A stretch of 64,000 nucleotides of DNA from positions 3,596,001 to 3,660,000 of the forward strand of contig NZ_CP073315.1 in the NCBI RefSeq assembly GCF_018140925.1. The letters are read 5' to 3'. Shown here piece after piece: positions 36,659 through 45,070 of the stretch. The stretch comes from Psychrobacillus sp. INOP01. Lineage in GTDB: Bacteria; Bacillota; Bacilli; Bacillales_A; Planococcaceae. The notes under the pieces are model-generated. The model saw nothing but the letters and a program-made list of their open reading frames with translations. It was not told the origin of the DNA and made no database searches. Positions within the stretch are counted from its first letter, which is position 1, and every line of letters starts with the position of its first letter. The position numbers and the translations under genes were made by a program.

Positions 36659-37432
36659 GTGGCAAATCAAGATTCGACAGATGAGCAGCTTCTATGGAAG
36701 AGTTGGACTGAAAGCAAAGATCCTCAGGCCGGAGATTTACTCATGAGAAAATATATACCGCTAGTTAACTATCATGTGCAAAGAATCGGTGCAGGTATCC
36801 CTAAAAATATATCTAGAGAAGAGCTTAAAAGTTTAGGAATGATGGGATTATTTGATGCTATCAATAAATTTGATTATAGTAGAGAGCTAAAATTTGATAC
36901 GTATGCTTCGTTTCGAGTTAGAGGGGCTATCATTGATGGATTGAGGAAAGAAGATTGGCTTCCACGCTCTTCGCGAGAAAAAGCAAAGAAATTAGAAGCT
37001 AAAATTGAAGAACTCGAGCAAAAGTTAATGAGACATGCATCTGCTGAAGAAATAGCGGAATTTGTCGAAATGCCTGTAGAAGATGTATATCATACAGTAC
37101 AGGAGCATTTTTTCTCCAATGTACTGTCAATCGATGAGCAACTACAAGAAAGTGAAGAACCTGAAAACAAATCATATGTCATTCGAGATGACTCTCAGAA
37201 AACTCCTGAACAACAAATGGTTAAGCGAGAGTTAATCGATGATTTAGCCGATCAAATTCAACAATTAAATGAAAATGAGCAATTAGTGTTAAGTTTGTTT
37301 TATACAGAGGAATTGACGCTCACGGTTATTGGAGAGATGCTAGGTTTATCTACTTCTAGAATATCTCAAATTCATTCGAAAGCACTTTTTAAACTTAGAA
37401 AACTATTAATGAATGAAATGATGAATGTCTGA
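36659..37432 (+). CDS. sigD: RNA polymerase sigma factor SigD (motility, FliA class)
   Basis: Sigma-28 type factor for late flagellar, chemotaxis and autolysin genes. Region 2 includes KSLGMMGLFDAINKFDYSRELKFDTYASFRVRGAI (in part) and DGLRKEDWLPRS. Region 4 shows LTVIGEMLGLSTSRISQIHSKAL as a helix-turn-helix. I chose GTG 36659, with AAAGGGGGA 6 bases upstream, giving 257 residues; the TTG at 36641 lies before that site. Unlike the usual picture in B. subtilis, it sits behind a strong terminator with its own possible promoter. Confidence 0.95.
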   Translation: MANQDSTDEQLLWKSWTESKDPQAGDLLMRKYIPLVNYHVQRIGAGIPKNISREELKSLGMMGLFDAINKFDYSRELKFDTYASFRVRGAIIDGLRKEDWLPRSSREKAKKLEAKIEELEQKLMRHASAEEIAEFVEMPVEDVYHTVQEHFFSNVLSIDEQLQESEEPENKSYVIRDDSQKTPEQQMVKRELIDDLADQIQQLNENEQLVLSLFYTEELTLTVIGEMLGLSTSRISQIHSKALFKLRKLLMNEMMNV

Positions 37433-37482
37433 GTCTATTTCATAATTACTTACTATAATACAAGAATATTTATGTGGTTTTA

Positions 37483-37860
37483 TATTCAATTATCCATTTA
37501 TTTAAAGTGGACTTTGTTGATTGGAGCGCAAGGCGGCGACTCCAGCTGGAACAGCAAATGTTCTCCGCGCCGAAAGCAAAACGACAGGTGCACGAGCTGA
37601 AAGCCCCGCAGGAACGTTAAAAGGGACATTGGCTAAGAACTCCACAACTTCAAAAGGAAGGCAATCTAAGTTCGCCGCGTCCTGCGGCAACGATTGTATA
37701 ACCCACATCCTGTGGGCCTCAACGCTTTCGTGACCAACATCCTGTTGGCCCGAGGAGATTGAAGCCGTGCTGAGCGGAAAGCGTCCGCCTGTTTCTGCAT
37801 CGCTGGGCTAGCTTCGAAACATGAAAGTGCGTTGGAGCAGAAAACAACTTTGTTCGGATT
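37483..37860 (+). repeat. dispersed repeat A, long composite copy (+ orientation)
   Basis: This fills most of the 484-bp gap after sigD. It opens with TATTCAATTATCC and TTTAAAGTGGACTTTGTTG, shared with 1058-1094. The core blocks GGCGGCGACTCCAGC, CGAGCTGAAAGCCCCGC, GAGGAGATTGAAGCCGTGC and GCGGAAAGCG follow. An internal insert (about 37615-37750) holds three small hairpins. The right end (CATCGCTGGGCTAGCTTCG onward) matches the inverted copy at 58190-58235. Short ORFs through it are base-composition artefacts. Confidence 0.8.
37674..37748. repeat. three tandem mini-hairpins with a fixed loop
   Basis: Three 5-bp stems differ in sequence but share a 5-base loop (A/G)TCCT: GCCGC/GCGGC (37674-37688), CCCAC/GTGGG (37702-37716) and CCAAC/GTTGG (37734-37748). 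On the minus strand the loops read AGGA(T/C), and two units read ACAGGATGT, similar to CsrA-binding hairpins. No transcription of the minus strand is shown. Confidence 0.6.
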
Positions 37861-37916
37861 CTACTACTAATCACTTAATTATGAAATTGACTCGTATAGA
37901 AAAAGGGGATACTACC

Positions 37917-38216
37917 ATGAGCTTAAAATTAGCGGAACTTCAAATAGCTATTCCTAAAACGTTTGATGCCGGTAAAGTAGCCGATCAAATCCAACAACAA
38001 AGTGCCATCCATCAATCTAATGCGCAAGCAGCTTCGGAAAGACAGTTAGAAAAAAATAGAGAAACCGTCACAAAGTCTAATGAAGCTTCGGAGACAAGCT
38101 CGGAGGAAGAAAGAGAACGAACGGAGCAAGAGCGGCAGAACAGAGAAAAGAGAGAACGGGAAATAAAAGAGACAAAGCATCCTTTCAAAGGGAACTTTGT
38201 AGATTTTAGTGGTTAG
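37917..38216 (+). CDS. small conserved-looking protein between sigD and swrB
   Basis: No firm family name. The 99-residue protein begins MSLKLAELQIAIPKTFDAGK, then becomes a highly charged helix rich in E, R and Q (about residues 38-85), and ends HPFKGNFVDFSG. From memory, small proteins with an N-terminal (L/D)LQ-x-A-(I/L)PKT motif and an HP-x-KG-x-x-(I/V)D tail occur near sigD in other Firmicute flagellar loci. ATG 37917 has AAAAGGGGA upstream; a longer upstream frame runs into repeat A and is rejected. It lies 8 bases from the SwrB-like gene. Confidence 0.75.
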   Translation: MSLKLAELQIAIPKTFDAGKVADQIQQQSAIHQSNAQAASERQLEKNRETVTKSNEASETSSEEERERTEQERQNREKREREIKETKHPFKGNFVDFSG

Positions 38217-38224
38217 GAGCAGTT

Positions 38225-38701
38225 ATGATAACGACTATATTAATAATATTATTCTTATTGCAAGTTATAAGTTTTTACTTTATTGCTCTATTAAATGCCA
38301 AGATTTCAAGATTTAATAATATGGAACAAAAGCAACAACAAGTCTTAATTGACATTGAAGATTCTTTTAGTGCTTATATCGCAGAAATTACAGATGAAAA
38401 TAATAGACTTTTACAGGAACTGCAAAATACAGATGTACCAAAAACTACCGATCCAGAAGTTTCAGAAAAACCGTTCATAAAAGCAGCAACAACTTTCGAA
38501 CCTCCAATTTCTTTTGTATCTAAACAAATAGCAGCAAGCAGTTATTTGAAATCTGTCCAAACAACTACAAAAAAAGTGCCTGAAACTGTGAGAGAAAAAG
38601 TATTATTTCATCATGAAGAAGGGAAAAATTCTGACGAAATAGCAAAAATGCTACAAATAGGGAAGACGGAAGTAGAGCTTTTTCTAAAATTTAACGACTA
38701 A
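38225..38701 (+). CDS. swrB: SwrB-like membrane protein (YlxL)
   Basis: SwrB in B. subtilis promotes flagellar basal-body completion and swarming. This 158-residue protein has the same position (after sigD, before rpsB) and plan: an N-terminal transmembrane helix (about residues 3-23), a coiled coil, a variable linker, and a C-terminal helix-turn-helix-like tail, LFHHEEGKNSDEIAKMLQIG..TEVELFLKFND. Overall similarity is concentrated in the tail, so the name rests on position plus architecture. Confidence 0.75.
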   Translation: MITTILIILFLLQVISFYFIALLNAKISRFNNMEQKQQQVLIDIEDSFSAYIAEITDENNRLLQELQNTDVPKTTDPEVSEKPFIKAATTFEPPISFVSKQIAASSYLKSVQTTTKKVPETVREKVLFHHEEGKNSDEIAKMLQIGKTEVELFLKFND

Positions 38702-38705
38702 ATAG

Positions 38706-38734
38706 TTGAAAGTATAAAAATCATATGTTATATT
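38706..38734 (+). promoter_or_regulatory. sigma-A promoter of rpsB-tsf
   Basis: TTGAAA (38706-38711), a 17-base spacer and TATATT (38729-38734). The predicted start near 38741 gives a leader of about 110 bases. Confidence 0.65.
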
Positions 38735-38755
38735 AGAAAACGGTATGAATACACA

Positions 38756-38820
38756 CGCAGTTCGGATGGATTTAGCAGGTGCTCTATATATAGAGTAGCT
38801 AATGAAAAATGATGAATGCG
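38756..38820 (+). promoter_or_regulatory. structured rpsB leader
   Basis: Nested stems are visible: CGCA (38756-38759)/TGCG (38817-38820), TTAGC (38772-38776)/GCTAA (38798-38802) and CTCTA (38782-38786)/TAGAG (38791-38795) with loop TATA. The fold ends about 20 bases before the AGGAGG. Autogenous control by S2 would be in keeping with ribosomal protein leaders but is inferred. Confidence 0.5.
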
Positions 38821-38852
38821 GAAGACTAAACCAAACCAGGAGGAAATAAATC

Positions 38853-39575
38853 ATGTCAGTAATCTCAATGAAGCAATTATTAGAGGCTGGTGTACACTTC
38901 GGTCACCAAACTCGCCGTTGGAATCCAAAAATGAAAAAATACATTTTTGTTGAACGTAACGGTATCTACATCATCGATCTTCAAAAAACGGTGAAAAAAT
39001 TAGAAGAAGCTTATGATTTCATGCGTCAAGTAGGTCAAGACGGTGGGAAAGTTCTTTTCGTAGGAACTAAAAAACAAGCTCAAGAAGCTATTAAAGATGA
39101 AGCTGAACGTTCAGGTAACTACTATATTAACCAACGTTGGTTAGGTGGTACTTTAACAAACTTCGGTACAATTCAAAAACGTGTTGCTCGTCTAAAAGCG
39201 ATTGAAAAAATGGAAGAAGATGGTACTTTTGAAGTGCTACCTAAAAAAGAAGTTGTTCAACTTAAAAAACAACATGAGCGTCTAGTTAAATTCTTAGGCG
39301 GTATCCGTGATATGAAAGCTATTCCGGACGTAATGTTCGTTGTTGATCCACGTAAAGAGCGTATTGCTGTTGCAGAAGCTCGCAAACTAAACATTCCATT
39401 AGTAGGAATCGTTGATACAAACTGTGATCCAGATGAAATCGACTACGTAATTCCTGCAAATGATGATGCAATTCGCGCGGTTAAATTATTGACTGCTAAA
39501 ATGGCGGATGCATTACTTGAAGCAAGACAAGGTGAAGACGAAGAAGTAACTTCTGCTGAAGTTGCAGCTGAGTAA
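38853..39575 (+). CDS. rpsB: 30S ribosomal protein S2
   Basis: Structural protein of the small subunit. The start [20 protein letters not shown] and [23 protein letters not shown] (in part) are characteristic, as is [11 protein letters not shown]. Length is 240 residues. AGGAGGAAATAAATC precedes ATG 38853. It shares a promoter with tsf, but a strong terminator lies between them, so tsf is probably expressed at a lower level or by readthrough. Confidence 0.98.
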   Translation: MSVISMKQLLEAGVHFGHQTRRWNPKMKKYIFVERNGIYIIDLQKTVKKLEEAYDFMRQVGQDGGKVLFVGTKKQAQEAIKDEAERSGNYYINQRWLGGTLTNFGTIQKRVARLKAIEKMEEDGTFEVLPKKEVVQLKKQHERLVKFLGGIRDMKAIPDVMFVVDPRKERIAVAEARKLNIPLVGIVDTNCDPDEIDYVIPANDDAIRAVKLLTAKMADALLEARQGEDEEVTSAEVAAE

Positions 39576-39603
39576 TACCTGAGTAATACAAATTGTACTT
39601 AAC

Positions 39604-39640
39604 AGGTGATAAGCGGCCAAACCTCTTATCACCTTTTTTT
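39604..39640 (+). terminator. terminator in the rpsB-tsf gap
   Basis: A perfect 10-bp stem, AGGTGATAAG (39604-39613) with CTTATCACCT (39625-39634), is followed by T7. It should reduce readthrough from rpsB into tsf. Confidence 0.88.
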
Positions 39641-39677
39641 GAGAAAATGACACTAATTGTACTAGGAGGAATTTATA

Positions 39678-40562
39678 ATGGCAGTTACAGCACAAATGGT
39701 AAAAGAATTGCGTGAAAAAACTGGTGCAGGTATGATGGACTGTAAAAAAGCTTTAGTAGAATCTGATGGAAATTTAGAAGCAGCAATCGACTTTTTACGT
39801 GAAAAAGGTCTTTCTTCTGCAGCTAAAAAAGCAGATCGTATTGCTGCTGAAGGAACTACTTATATTCAAGTTGAAGGAAACAAAGCTGTATTATTAGAAA
39901 TGAATGCAGAAACTGATTTCGTTTCAAAAAATGAATCTTTCCAACAATTAGTTCAAACAGTTGCTTCTCATTTATTAGCAACAGAGCCAGCTTCAGTTGA
40001 AGAAGCTTTAGCTTCGACAGTTGAAGAAGGGGTTACTGTTGAAAACTTAATCTCTAACGCAGTTGCTAAAATTGGAGAAAAAATTACACTTCGTCGTTTC
40101 GTAATCGAAACTAAAACAGATGCAGATACATTTGGACCATACCTACACATGGGAGGACGTATCGGAGTTCTTACAGTAGTAGAAGGGTCAACAGATGAGC
40201 AAGCTGCTAAAGATGTTGCGATGCACATTGCAGCATTAAACCCAGCTTATATTTCACGTGATGAGGTTTCTGCTGATGAAGTAGAACGTGAACGTAAAAT
40301 ATTAACAGAACAAGCTTTAAATGAAGGAAAACCTGAAAATATCGTTGCTAAAATGGTAGAGGGTCGCCTTGGTAAATATTTTGAAGAAGTTTGTGTATTA
40401 GAGCAATCTTTCGTTAAAAATCCAGACCAAAAAGTAAAAGTATTTGTTGAATCAACTGGTGGTAAACTAGTTTCATTCACTCGCTATGCTGTTGGTGAAG
40501 GAATCGAAAAACGTGAAGACAACTTCGCTGAAGAAGTAATGAGCCAAGTAAAAGGGAATTAA
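39678..40562 (+). CDS. tsf: elongation factor Ts
   Basis: Nucleotide exchange factor for EF-Tu. The UBA-like N-terminal domain contains [21 protein letters not shown]. The core has [14 protein letters not shown] and the first exchange-factor signatures. Length is 294 residues. The start follows AGGAGGA. A repeat-filled 240-bp gap separates it from pyrH. Confidence 0.98.
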   Translation: MAVTAQMVKELREKTGAGMMDCKKALVESDGNLEAAIDFLREKGLSSAAKKADRIAAEGTTYIQVEGNKAVLLEMNAETDFVSKNESFQQLVQTVASHLLATEPASVEEALASTVEEGVTVENLISNAVAKIGEKITLRRFVIETKTDADTFGPYLHMGGRIGVLTVVEGSTDEQAAKDVAMHIAALNPAYISRDEVSADEVERERKILTEQALNEGKPENIVAKMVEGRLGKYFEEVCVLEQSFVKNPDQKVKVFVESTGGKLVSFTRYAVGEGIEKREDNFAEEVMSQVKGN

Positions 40563-40570
40563 TATAAGAA

Positions 40571-40735
40571 ATGCGAAAGCGCCTATGTTTGCCCCGACAG
40601 GCAAATGTTCTTAAACCAAAGAAGACGGCCTTTGTCTTCATTGATGTAAGGTTATTTGACCCCGAGGGGCAAGGCGCTGGAGCTAGACAATAAAAAAAGC
40701 GAAAGCGCATAAGTGCGTCTTTGCTAGAAATAATA
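40571..40735 (+). repeat. folded intergenic repeat C between tsf and pyrH
   Basis: Outer arms AGCGCC (40578-40583) and GGCGCT (40673-40678) enclose TTTGCC/GGCAAA (40588-40605), GAAGAC/GTCTTC (40621-40639) and CCCC-GA-GGGG (40660-40669). A second GCGAAAGCGC block follows at about 40699-40708. Read on the minus strand, the sequence TGTCTAGCTCCAGCGCC is, from memory, a very common Bacillales intergenic repeat. It probably has no gene-specific role. Confidence 0.7.
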
Positions 40736-40749
40736 TGCAATAACAACCG

Positions 40750-40779
40750 GGGAGCACGTAATTTGTGTTCCCTATTTTT
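40750..40779 (+). terminator. terminator before pyrH
   Basis: GGGAGCAC (40750-40757) pairs with GTGTTCCC (40765-40772) with one G-T pair, followed by TATTTTT. It likely ends the tsf transcript. The pyrH start is only 24 bases further on, so pyrH may depend partly on readthrough. Confidence 0.65.
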
Positions 40780-40802
40780 CAAGATAGAGATGGAGGATAC
40801 CT

Positions 40803-41528
40803 ATGAGCAAACCACAATACGAAAGAATCGTTTTAAAATTAAGTGGCGAAGCATTAGCTGGAGAACAGGGTTTCGGTTTATCTCCTGACATTATTAAATC
40901 TGTAGCTGAACAAGTGAAAGAAGTTGTAGATCTTGGCGTAGAGGTTGCGGTAGTTGTTGGTGGAGGAAATATTTGGCGAGGTAAAGTAGGAAGCGAAATG
41001 GGCATGGATCGTGCTACTGCGGACTATATGGGTATGCTTGCTACAGTTATGAATTCACTGGCACTACAAGATTCACTTGAAAAAGCAGGTGTCGAAACAC
41101 GCGTACAGACATCTATCGAAATGCGACAAGTCGCAGAGCCTTACATACGTAGAAGAGCCATTCGTCATTTAGAAAAAAAACGAGTAGTTATTTTTGCGGC
41201 AGGAACAGGAAATCCATACTTCTCAACAGATACAACAGCAGCTTTAAGAGCAGCAGAAATAGAAGCGGATGTTATATTAATGGCCAAAAATAATGTAGAC
41301 GGCGTATACTCTGCTGATCCTAAAACGGATAGTACAGCAGTAAAATATGATAATCTTTCATTTATTGAAGTGATTCAGCAAGGACTCCAAGTTATGGATT
41401 CTACAGCATCTACTTTATGTATGGACAATGACATAGCTCTTATTGTATTCTCGATTATGGAAAAAGGTAATATTAAAAAGGCTGTACTAGGGGAGACCAT
41501 AGGTACAGTCGTTAGGAGGAATTCATAA
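40803..41528 (+). CDS. pyrH: UMP kinase
   Basis: Phosphorylates UMP to UDP in pyrimidine synthesis. The amino acid kinase fold shows [30 protein letters not shown] and the nucleotide loop [20 protein letters not shown], as in bacterial UMP kinases. Length is 241 residues. The ATG follows TGGAGG. The stop shares one base with the frr start. Confidence 0.97.
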   Translation: MSKPQYERIVLKLSGEALAGEQGFGLSPDIIKSVAEQVKEVVDLGVEVAVVVGGGNIWRGKVGSEMGMDRATADYMGMLATVMNSLALQDSLEKAGVETRVQTSIEMRQVAEPYIRRRAIRHLEKKRVVIFAAGTGNPYFSTDTTAALRAAEIEADVILMAKNNVDGVYSADPKTDSTAVKYDNLSFIEVIQQGLQVMDSTASTLCMDNDIALIVFSIMEKGNIKKAVLGETIGTVVRRNS

Positions 41529-42085
41529 TGCCGAAAAAAGTGATAGAGCAAACAACTGATAAAATGGCAAAAACGATATCAGTTTATAGTAGAGAATTAT
41601 CTACTATCCGTGCTGGCCGTGCAAGTGCTTCTTTACTTGATAAAATTTCTGTAGACTACTATGGCGCACCAACTCCAATCAATCAAATGGCTGGTATCTC
41701 TATACCTGAAGCTCGCTTAATTACAATCCTACCTTATGATAAAACAATTCTAGGGGATATTGAAAAAGCGATTATGAAATCTGATTTAGGGATCACTCCA
41801 ACTAATGATGGAACATTAATTCGTATTGCAATTCCAGCATTAACGGAAGAGCGCCGTAAAGAATTAGTTAAACAAGTGAAAAAAGAAGCGGAAGAAGCAA
41901 AAGTAAATGTTCGTAACGTTCGTCGTGACGGCAATGATGATCTGAAAAAACTTGAGAAAACTGGTGTAATTACAGAAGACGAGTTAAGAAATTATACAGA
42001 TGAAATTCAAAAACTTACAGATGCTAATATTGAAAAAATCGATGCAATTACAAAAGAAAAAGAAAAAGAAATTTTAGATGTTTAA
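41528..42085 (+). CDS. frr: ribosome recycling factor
   Basis: Splits the post-termination ribosome with EF-G. A three-helix bundle protein of 185 residues with the conserved [30 protein letters not shown] and [25 protein letters not shown] (in part). It is coupled to pyrH by a one-base overlap, with TTAGGAGG as the ribosome binding site. Confidence 0.97.
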   Translation: MPKKVIEQTTDKMAKTISVYSRELSTIRAGRASASLLDKISVDYYGAPTPINQMAGISIPEARLITILPYDKTILGDIEKAIMKSDLGITPTNDGTLIRIAIPALTEERRKELVKQVKKEAEEAKVNVRNVRRDGNDDLKKLEKTGVITEDELRNYTDEIQKLTDANIEKIDAITKEKEKEILDV

Positions 42086-42181
42086 CCTTTTAGAAGATGT
42101 GATTAGGGTTAAAGTTTTAAATAATACCAAAATCTTCTTCAAATGATTAGTCTAGGTTAAGTACTTCTGAACTTTTATTTA

Positions 42182-42213
42182 AAAAAGGCGTCCTTTGAAG
42201 GGGACGTCTTTTT
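42182..42213 (+). terminator. terminator after frr
   Basis: AAAAAGGCGTCC (42182-42193) pairs with GGACGTCTTTTT (42202-42213), with one G-T pair, and the right arm ends in a T run. Confidence 0.85.
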
Positions 42214-42228
42214 ATATGTACGTTTATT

Positions 42229-42237
42229 TGTTATGAT
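42229..42237 (+). promoter_or_regulatory. candidate extended -10 promoter for uppS-cdsA-dxr-rseP
   Basis: TGTTATGAT (42229-42237) is an extended -10 just after the frr terminator, about 40 bases before uppS, with no clear -35. The arrangement is the same as in front of sigD. Confidence 0.35.
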
Positions 42238-42276
42238 AGGTATAGACGTTCGACTTGGTAGATTGGGGGTTTCTAA

Positions 42277-43071
42277 ATGTTTAAAAAACTTATTCGTAAA
42301 AATAATAATAGAACCAGTATTCATTTAGATGAACGAAAAATAAATGCCCAAAAAGAACAATTGCCCAGCCATATTGCAGTTATTATGGATGGGAACGGTA
42401 GATGGGCTAAAAAAAGGTCACTTCCCCGTATTGCTGGTCATCATGAAGGTATGAAGACTGTTAAAAAAATAACGCGATTTGCAAATGAACTCGGAATAGA
42501 TACGCTAACTTTGTATGCTTTTTCCACAGAAAATTGGAAGCGTCCAAAAATGGAAGTAGAATTTTTAATGAGACTCCCCGAAGAATTTTTAGGGACGTAT
42601 TTACCAGAGTTAATTGAGCAAAATGTTCAAGTACGTATGATGGGGAATTTAAAGATGCTGCCTGAGCATACAAAAAGAGCTATTAACAAAGCGATGGATG
42701 AAACCGCACAAAATGACGGTCTCATACTAAACTTTGCTATGAACTATGGAAGTAGAGATGAGATTGTGCAGGCAGTCAAACGTATTACTAAACAAATACA
42801 GCAAGATGAAATTTCTGAGGAAGAAATTACGGAAGAATTACTGACGAGTCATTTAATGACTAAGGACTTGTCCGAACCTGATCTTCTTATTCGAACGAGT
42901 GGCGAAGTTCGACTGAGTAACTTTATGCTATGGCAGCTCGCTTACACTGAGTTTTGGTTTACTGATACACTGTGGCCAGACTTTGATGAAGCTTGTTTGC
43001 TAGAAGCTATTGAAGGATATCAAAAAAGGAATAGAAGATACGGTGGACTTAAGGGGGAAGAAGTGAATTGA
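42277..43071 (+). CDS. uppS: undecaprenyl diphosphate synthase
   Basis: Makes the C55 lipid carrier for cell wall synthesis from FPP and IPP. The catalytic Asp is in IMDGNGRWAKKR, followed by the substrate-binding GHHEGMKTVKK, LYAFSTENWKRP and the C-terminal RTSGEVRLSNFMLWQLAYTE. Length is 264 residues. Its downstream neighbours cdsA, dxr and rseP form the usual lipid/isoprenoid cluster. Confidence 0.97.
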   Translation: MFKKLIRKNNNRTSIHLDERKINAQKEQLPSHIAVIMDGNGRWAKKRSLPRIAGHHEGMKTVKKITRFANELGIDTLTLYAFSTENWKRPKMEVEFLMRLPEEFLGTYLPELIEQNVQVRMMGNLKMLPEHTKRAINKAMDETAQNDGLILNFAMNYGSRDEIVQAVKRITKQIQQDEISEEEITEELLTSHLMTKDLSEPDLLIRTSGEVRLSNFMLWQLAYTEFWFTDTLWPDFDEACLLEAIEGYQKRNRRYGGLKGEEVN

Positions 43072-43859
43072 AACAACGTATTATAACTGGTGCTATTGCA
43101 TTAGCACTATTTCTCCCAATTGTTTTATTAGGCGGGTCTGTTTTCACTATATCAGTATACATAATAGCAACAGTTGGATTGCATGAGATGCTTCGTATGA
43201 AGGGTATAAAATTATTTTCATTCGCAGGTTTAGTTTCGTTTCTGCTCCTGTTTCTATTATTATTGCCGTCATCCTTAGCGGAGGAGATATTACCATATAC
43301 AGGACACACAAAATTAGAATGGGTGTTTGTTGGAGTTTTCTTAGTGTTAATCTATACAGTTTTAGTAAAAAATCGTTTTACTTTTGATGATGCAGCATTT
43401 GTAATTTTGAGTACACTTTACGTTGGAATTGGTTTTTATTATTTTATAGAAACAAGAAATGAAGGTTTGGCATACGTTATTTTTGCATTGCTTATCGTAT
43501 GGACAACAGATTCTGGTGCTTACTTTACTGGTCGAAAAATTGGGAAAAGGAAATTATGGCCTGAAATCTCTCCAAATAAGACCGTAGAAGGATTTATAGG
43601 TGGAATCATATGGGCATTAATCACTGCTTTTATCATTCAATGGATAAGCCCACTTACTTCATCAATGCTAGTTTTAATAGGAATTACCATTGTTGCTTCT
43701 ATATTTGGACAACTAGGGGACCTAGTGGAATCGGCGATAAAAAGACATTATAATGTGAAAGATTCTGGTAATCTGTTGCCAGGTCACGGTGGAGTTTTGG
43801 ATCGTTTTGACAGTATCTTATTTGTCTTACCGCTTCTTCACTTTTTACATTTTATATAA
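43068..43859 (+). CDS. cdsA: phosphatidate cytidylyltransferase
   Basis: Makes CDP-diacylglycerol for phospholipid synthesis. An integral membrane protein with about seven hydrophobic helices. The family signature runs through SANKTVEG-like [13 protein letters not shown], and the C-terminal [36 protein letters not shown] (in part) is diagnostic. TTG 43068 overlaps the uppS stop by 4 bases, with AAGGGGGAAG upstream. Length is 263 residues. Confidence 0.95.
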   Translation: MKQRIITGAIALALFLPIVLLGGSVFTISVYIIATVGLHEMLRMKGIKLFSFAGLVSFLLLFLLLLPSSLAEEILPYTGHTKLEWVFVGVFLVLIYTVLVKNRFTFDDAAFVILSTLYVGIGFYYFIETRNEGLAYVIFALLIVWTTDSGAYFTGRKIGKRKLWPEISPNKTVEGFIGGIIWALITAFIIQWISPLTSSMLVLIGITIVASIFGQLGDLVESAIKRHYNVKDSGNLLPGHGGVLDRFDSILFVLPLLHFLHFI

Positions 43860-43876
43860 GGAGACGACATTATTTC

Positions 43877-45025
43877 ATGGCGAAAAGAATAAGCTTATTA
43901 GGAGCCACTGGTTCTATCGGGATACAAACACTGGATATAATAAAAGAACATCCAGAACAGTTTAAACTAGTAGCATTTTCAGCGGGGAAAAATATAGAAG
44001 CTACAAAGCAAATAATTCGAGATTTTACTGTTCCTTTAGTTTCTGTTTTATCCGAGGAGGATGCCATTCAATTAGGAAAAGAGTTTCCTCAAATAGAAAT
44101 AGTTTTTGGTGAACATGGACTAATACAAGTTGCTGCTCATTCAGATGCAGATGTTTTAGTGAATGCAGTACTAGGTAGTGTAGGTTTAAGACCAACATTA
44201 GAAGCCATCAAACAGGGAATTACAATTGCAATTGCTAATAAAGAGACGTTAGTGACTGCAGGACACTTAGTAATGAAAGCTGCTAAGGAACATAATGTGC
44301 CAGTTCTTCCAGTCGACAGTGAGCATTCCGCATTATTCCAAGCAATGAACGGAGAAAAACGTTCGGAAATTGCAAAGCTAATAATCACTGCATCGGGCGG
44401 AAGCTTTAGAGATCGTACGCGGGAAGAGCTAAAAAATGTAACTGTACAGGATGCACTTAATCATCCGAACTGGTCTATGGGTTCGAAAATTACGATTGAT
44501 TCTGCCACGATGATGAACAAAGGCCTAGAAGTAATTGAAGCCCAAGTTCTATTTGATATTGCTTATGATGATATCGAAGTGTTACTTCACCGAGAGAGTA
44601 TTATACATTCGATGGTTGAATTTCAAGATACTAGTGTTATTGCTCAGCTAGGAACTCCGGATATGCGTGTACCAATTCAATATGCATTGTCTTATCCAGA
44701 AAGATTGACAAGACAAACGGCCCCGCGACTTAACTTGGCTCAAATAGGCAAATTGCATTTTGAAGAGATGGATTATACACGTTATCATGCATTGAAATTG
44801 GCCATTGATGCAGGACGAGCAGGTGGAACAATGACGACGGTTCTAAATGCTGCAAATGAGGCGGCTGTAGCATTATTTTTACAAGAAAAGATTGGCTTCT
44901 TAACAATTGATGAGTTAATAGAGCGAGCAATGGATGAACATGTGAACCTTTCGAATCCAGATTTAGAAACAATTCTTCATGTAGATGCTAAAACAAGAAA
45001 ATCCGTTCAGAACATGGTAAAATGA
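43877..45025 (+). CDS. dxr: 1-deoxy-D-xylulose 5-phosphate reductoisomerase
   Basis: Second enzyme of the MEP isoprenoid pathway. The NADPH-binding N-terminus is [17 protein letters not shown]. Catalytic segments [20 protein letters not shown] and [10 protein letters not shown] are all present. Length is 382 residues. The ribosome binding site is AAGGAGACG. It feeds the product route used by uppS two genes upstream. Confidence 0.97.
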   Translation: MAKRISLLGATGSIGIQTLDIIKEHPEQFKLVAFSAGKNIEATKQIIRDFTVPLVSVLSEEDAIQLGKEFPQIEIVFGEHGLIQVAAHSDADVLVNAVLGSVGLRPTLEAIKQGITIAIANKETLVTAGHLVMKAAKEHNVPVLPVDSEHSALFQAMNGEKRSEIAKLIITASGGSFRDRTREELKNVTVQDALNHPNWSMGSKITIDSATMMNKGLEVIEAQVLFDIAYDDIEVLLHRESIIHSMVEFQDTSVIAQLGTPDMRVPIQYALSYPERLTRQTAPRLNLAQIGKLHFEEMDYTRYHALKLAIDAGRAGGTMTTVLNAANEAAVALFLQEKIGFLTIDELIERAMDEHVNLSNPDLETILHVDAKTRKSVQNMVK

Positions 45026-45070
45026 TGAGATGTGAAAGCATAATCAGCTAGAAACTAAAGGTGGGGTATA

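Noticed and set aside
37502-37733. Overlapping small frames on both strands after sigD
   Set aside because: They lie in the GC-rich repeat A. Open frames there follow from base composition and hairpin symmetry, not coding.
40477-40782. Minus-strand frame of 101 codons through the tsf-pyrH gap
   Set aside because: It passes through repeat C and has no start signal.
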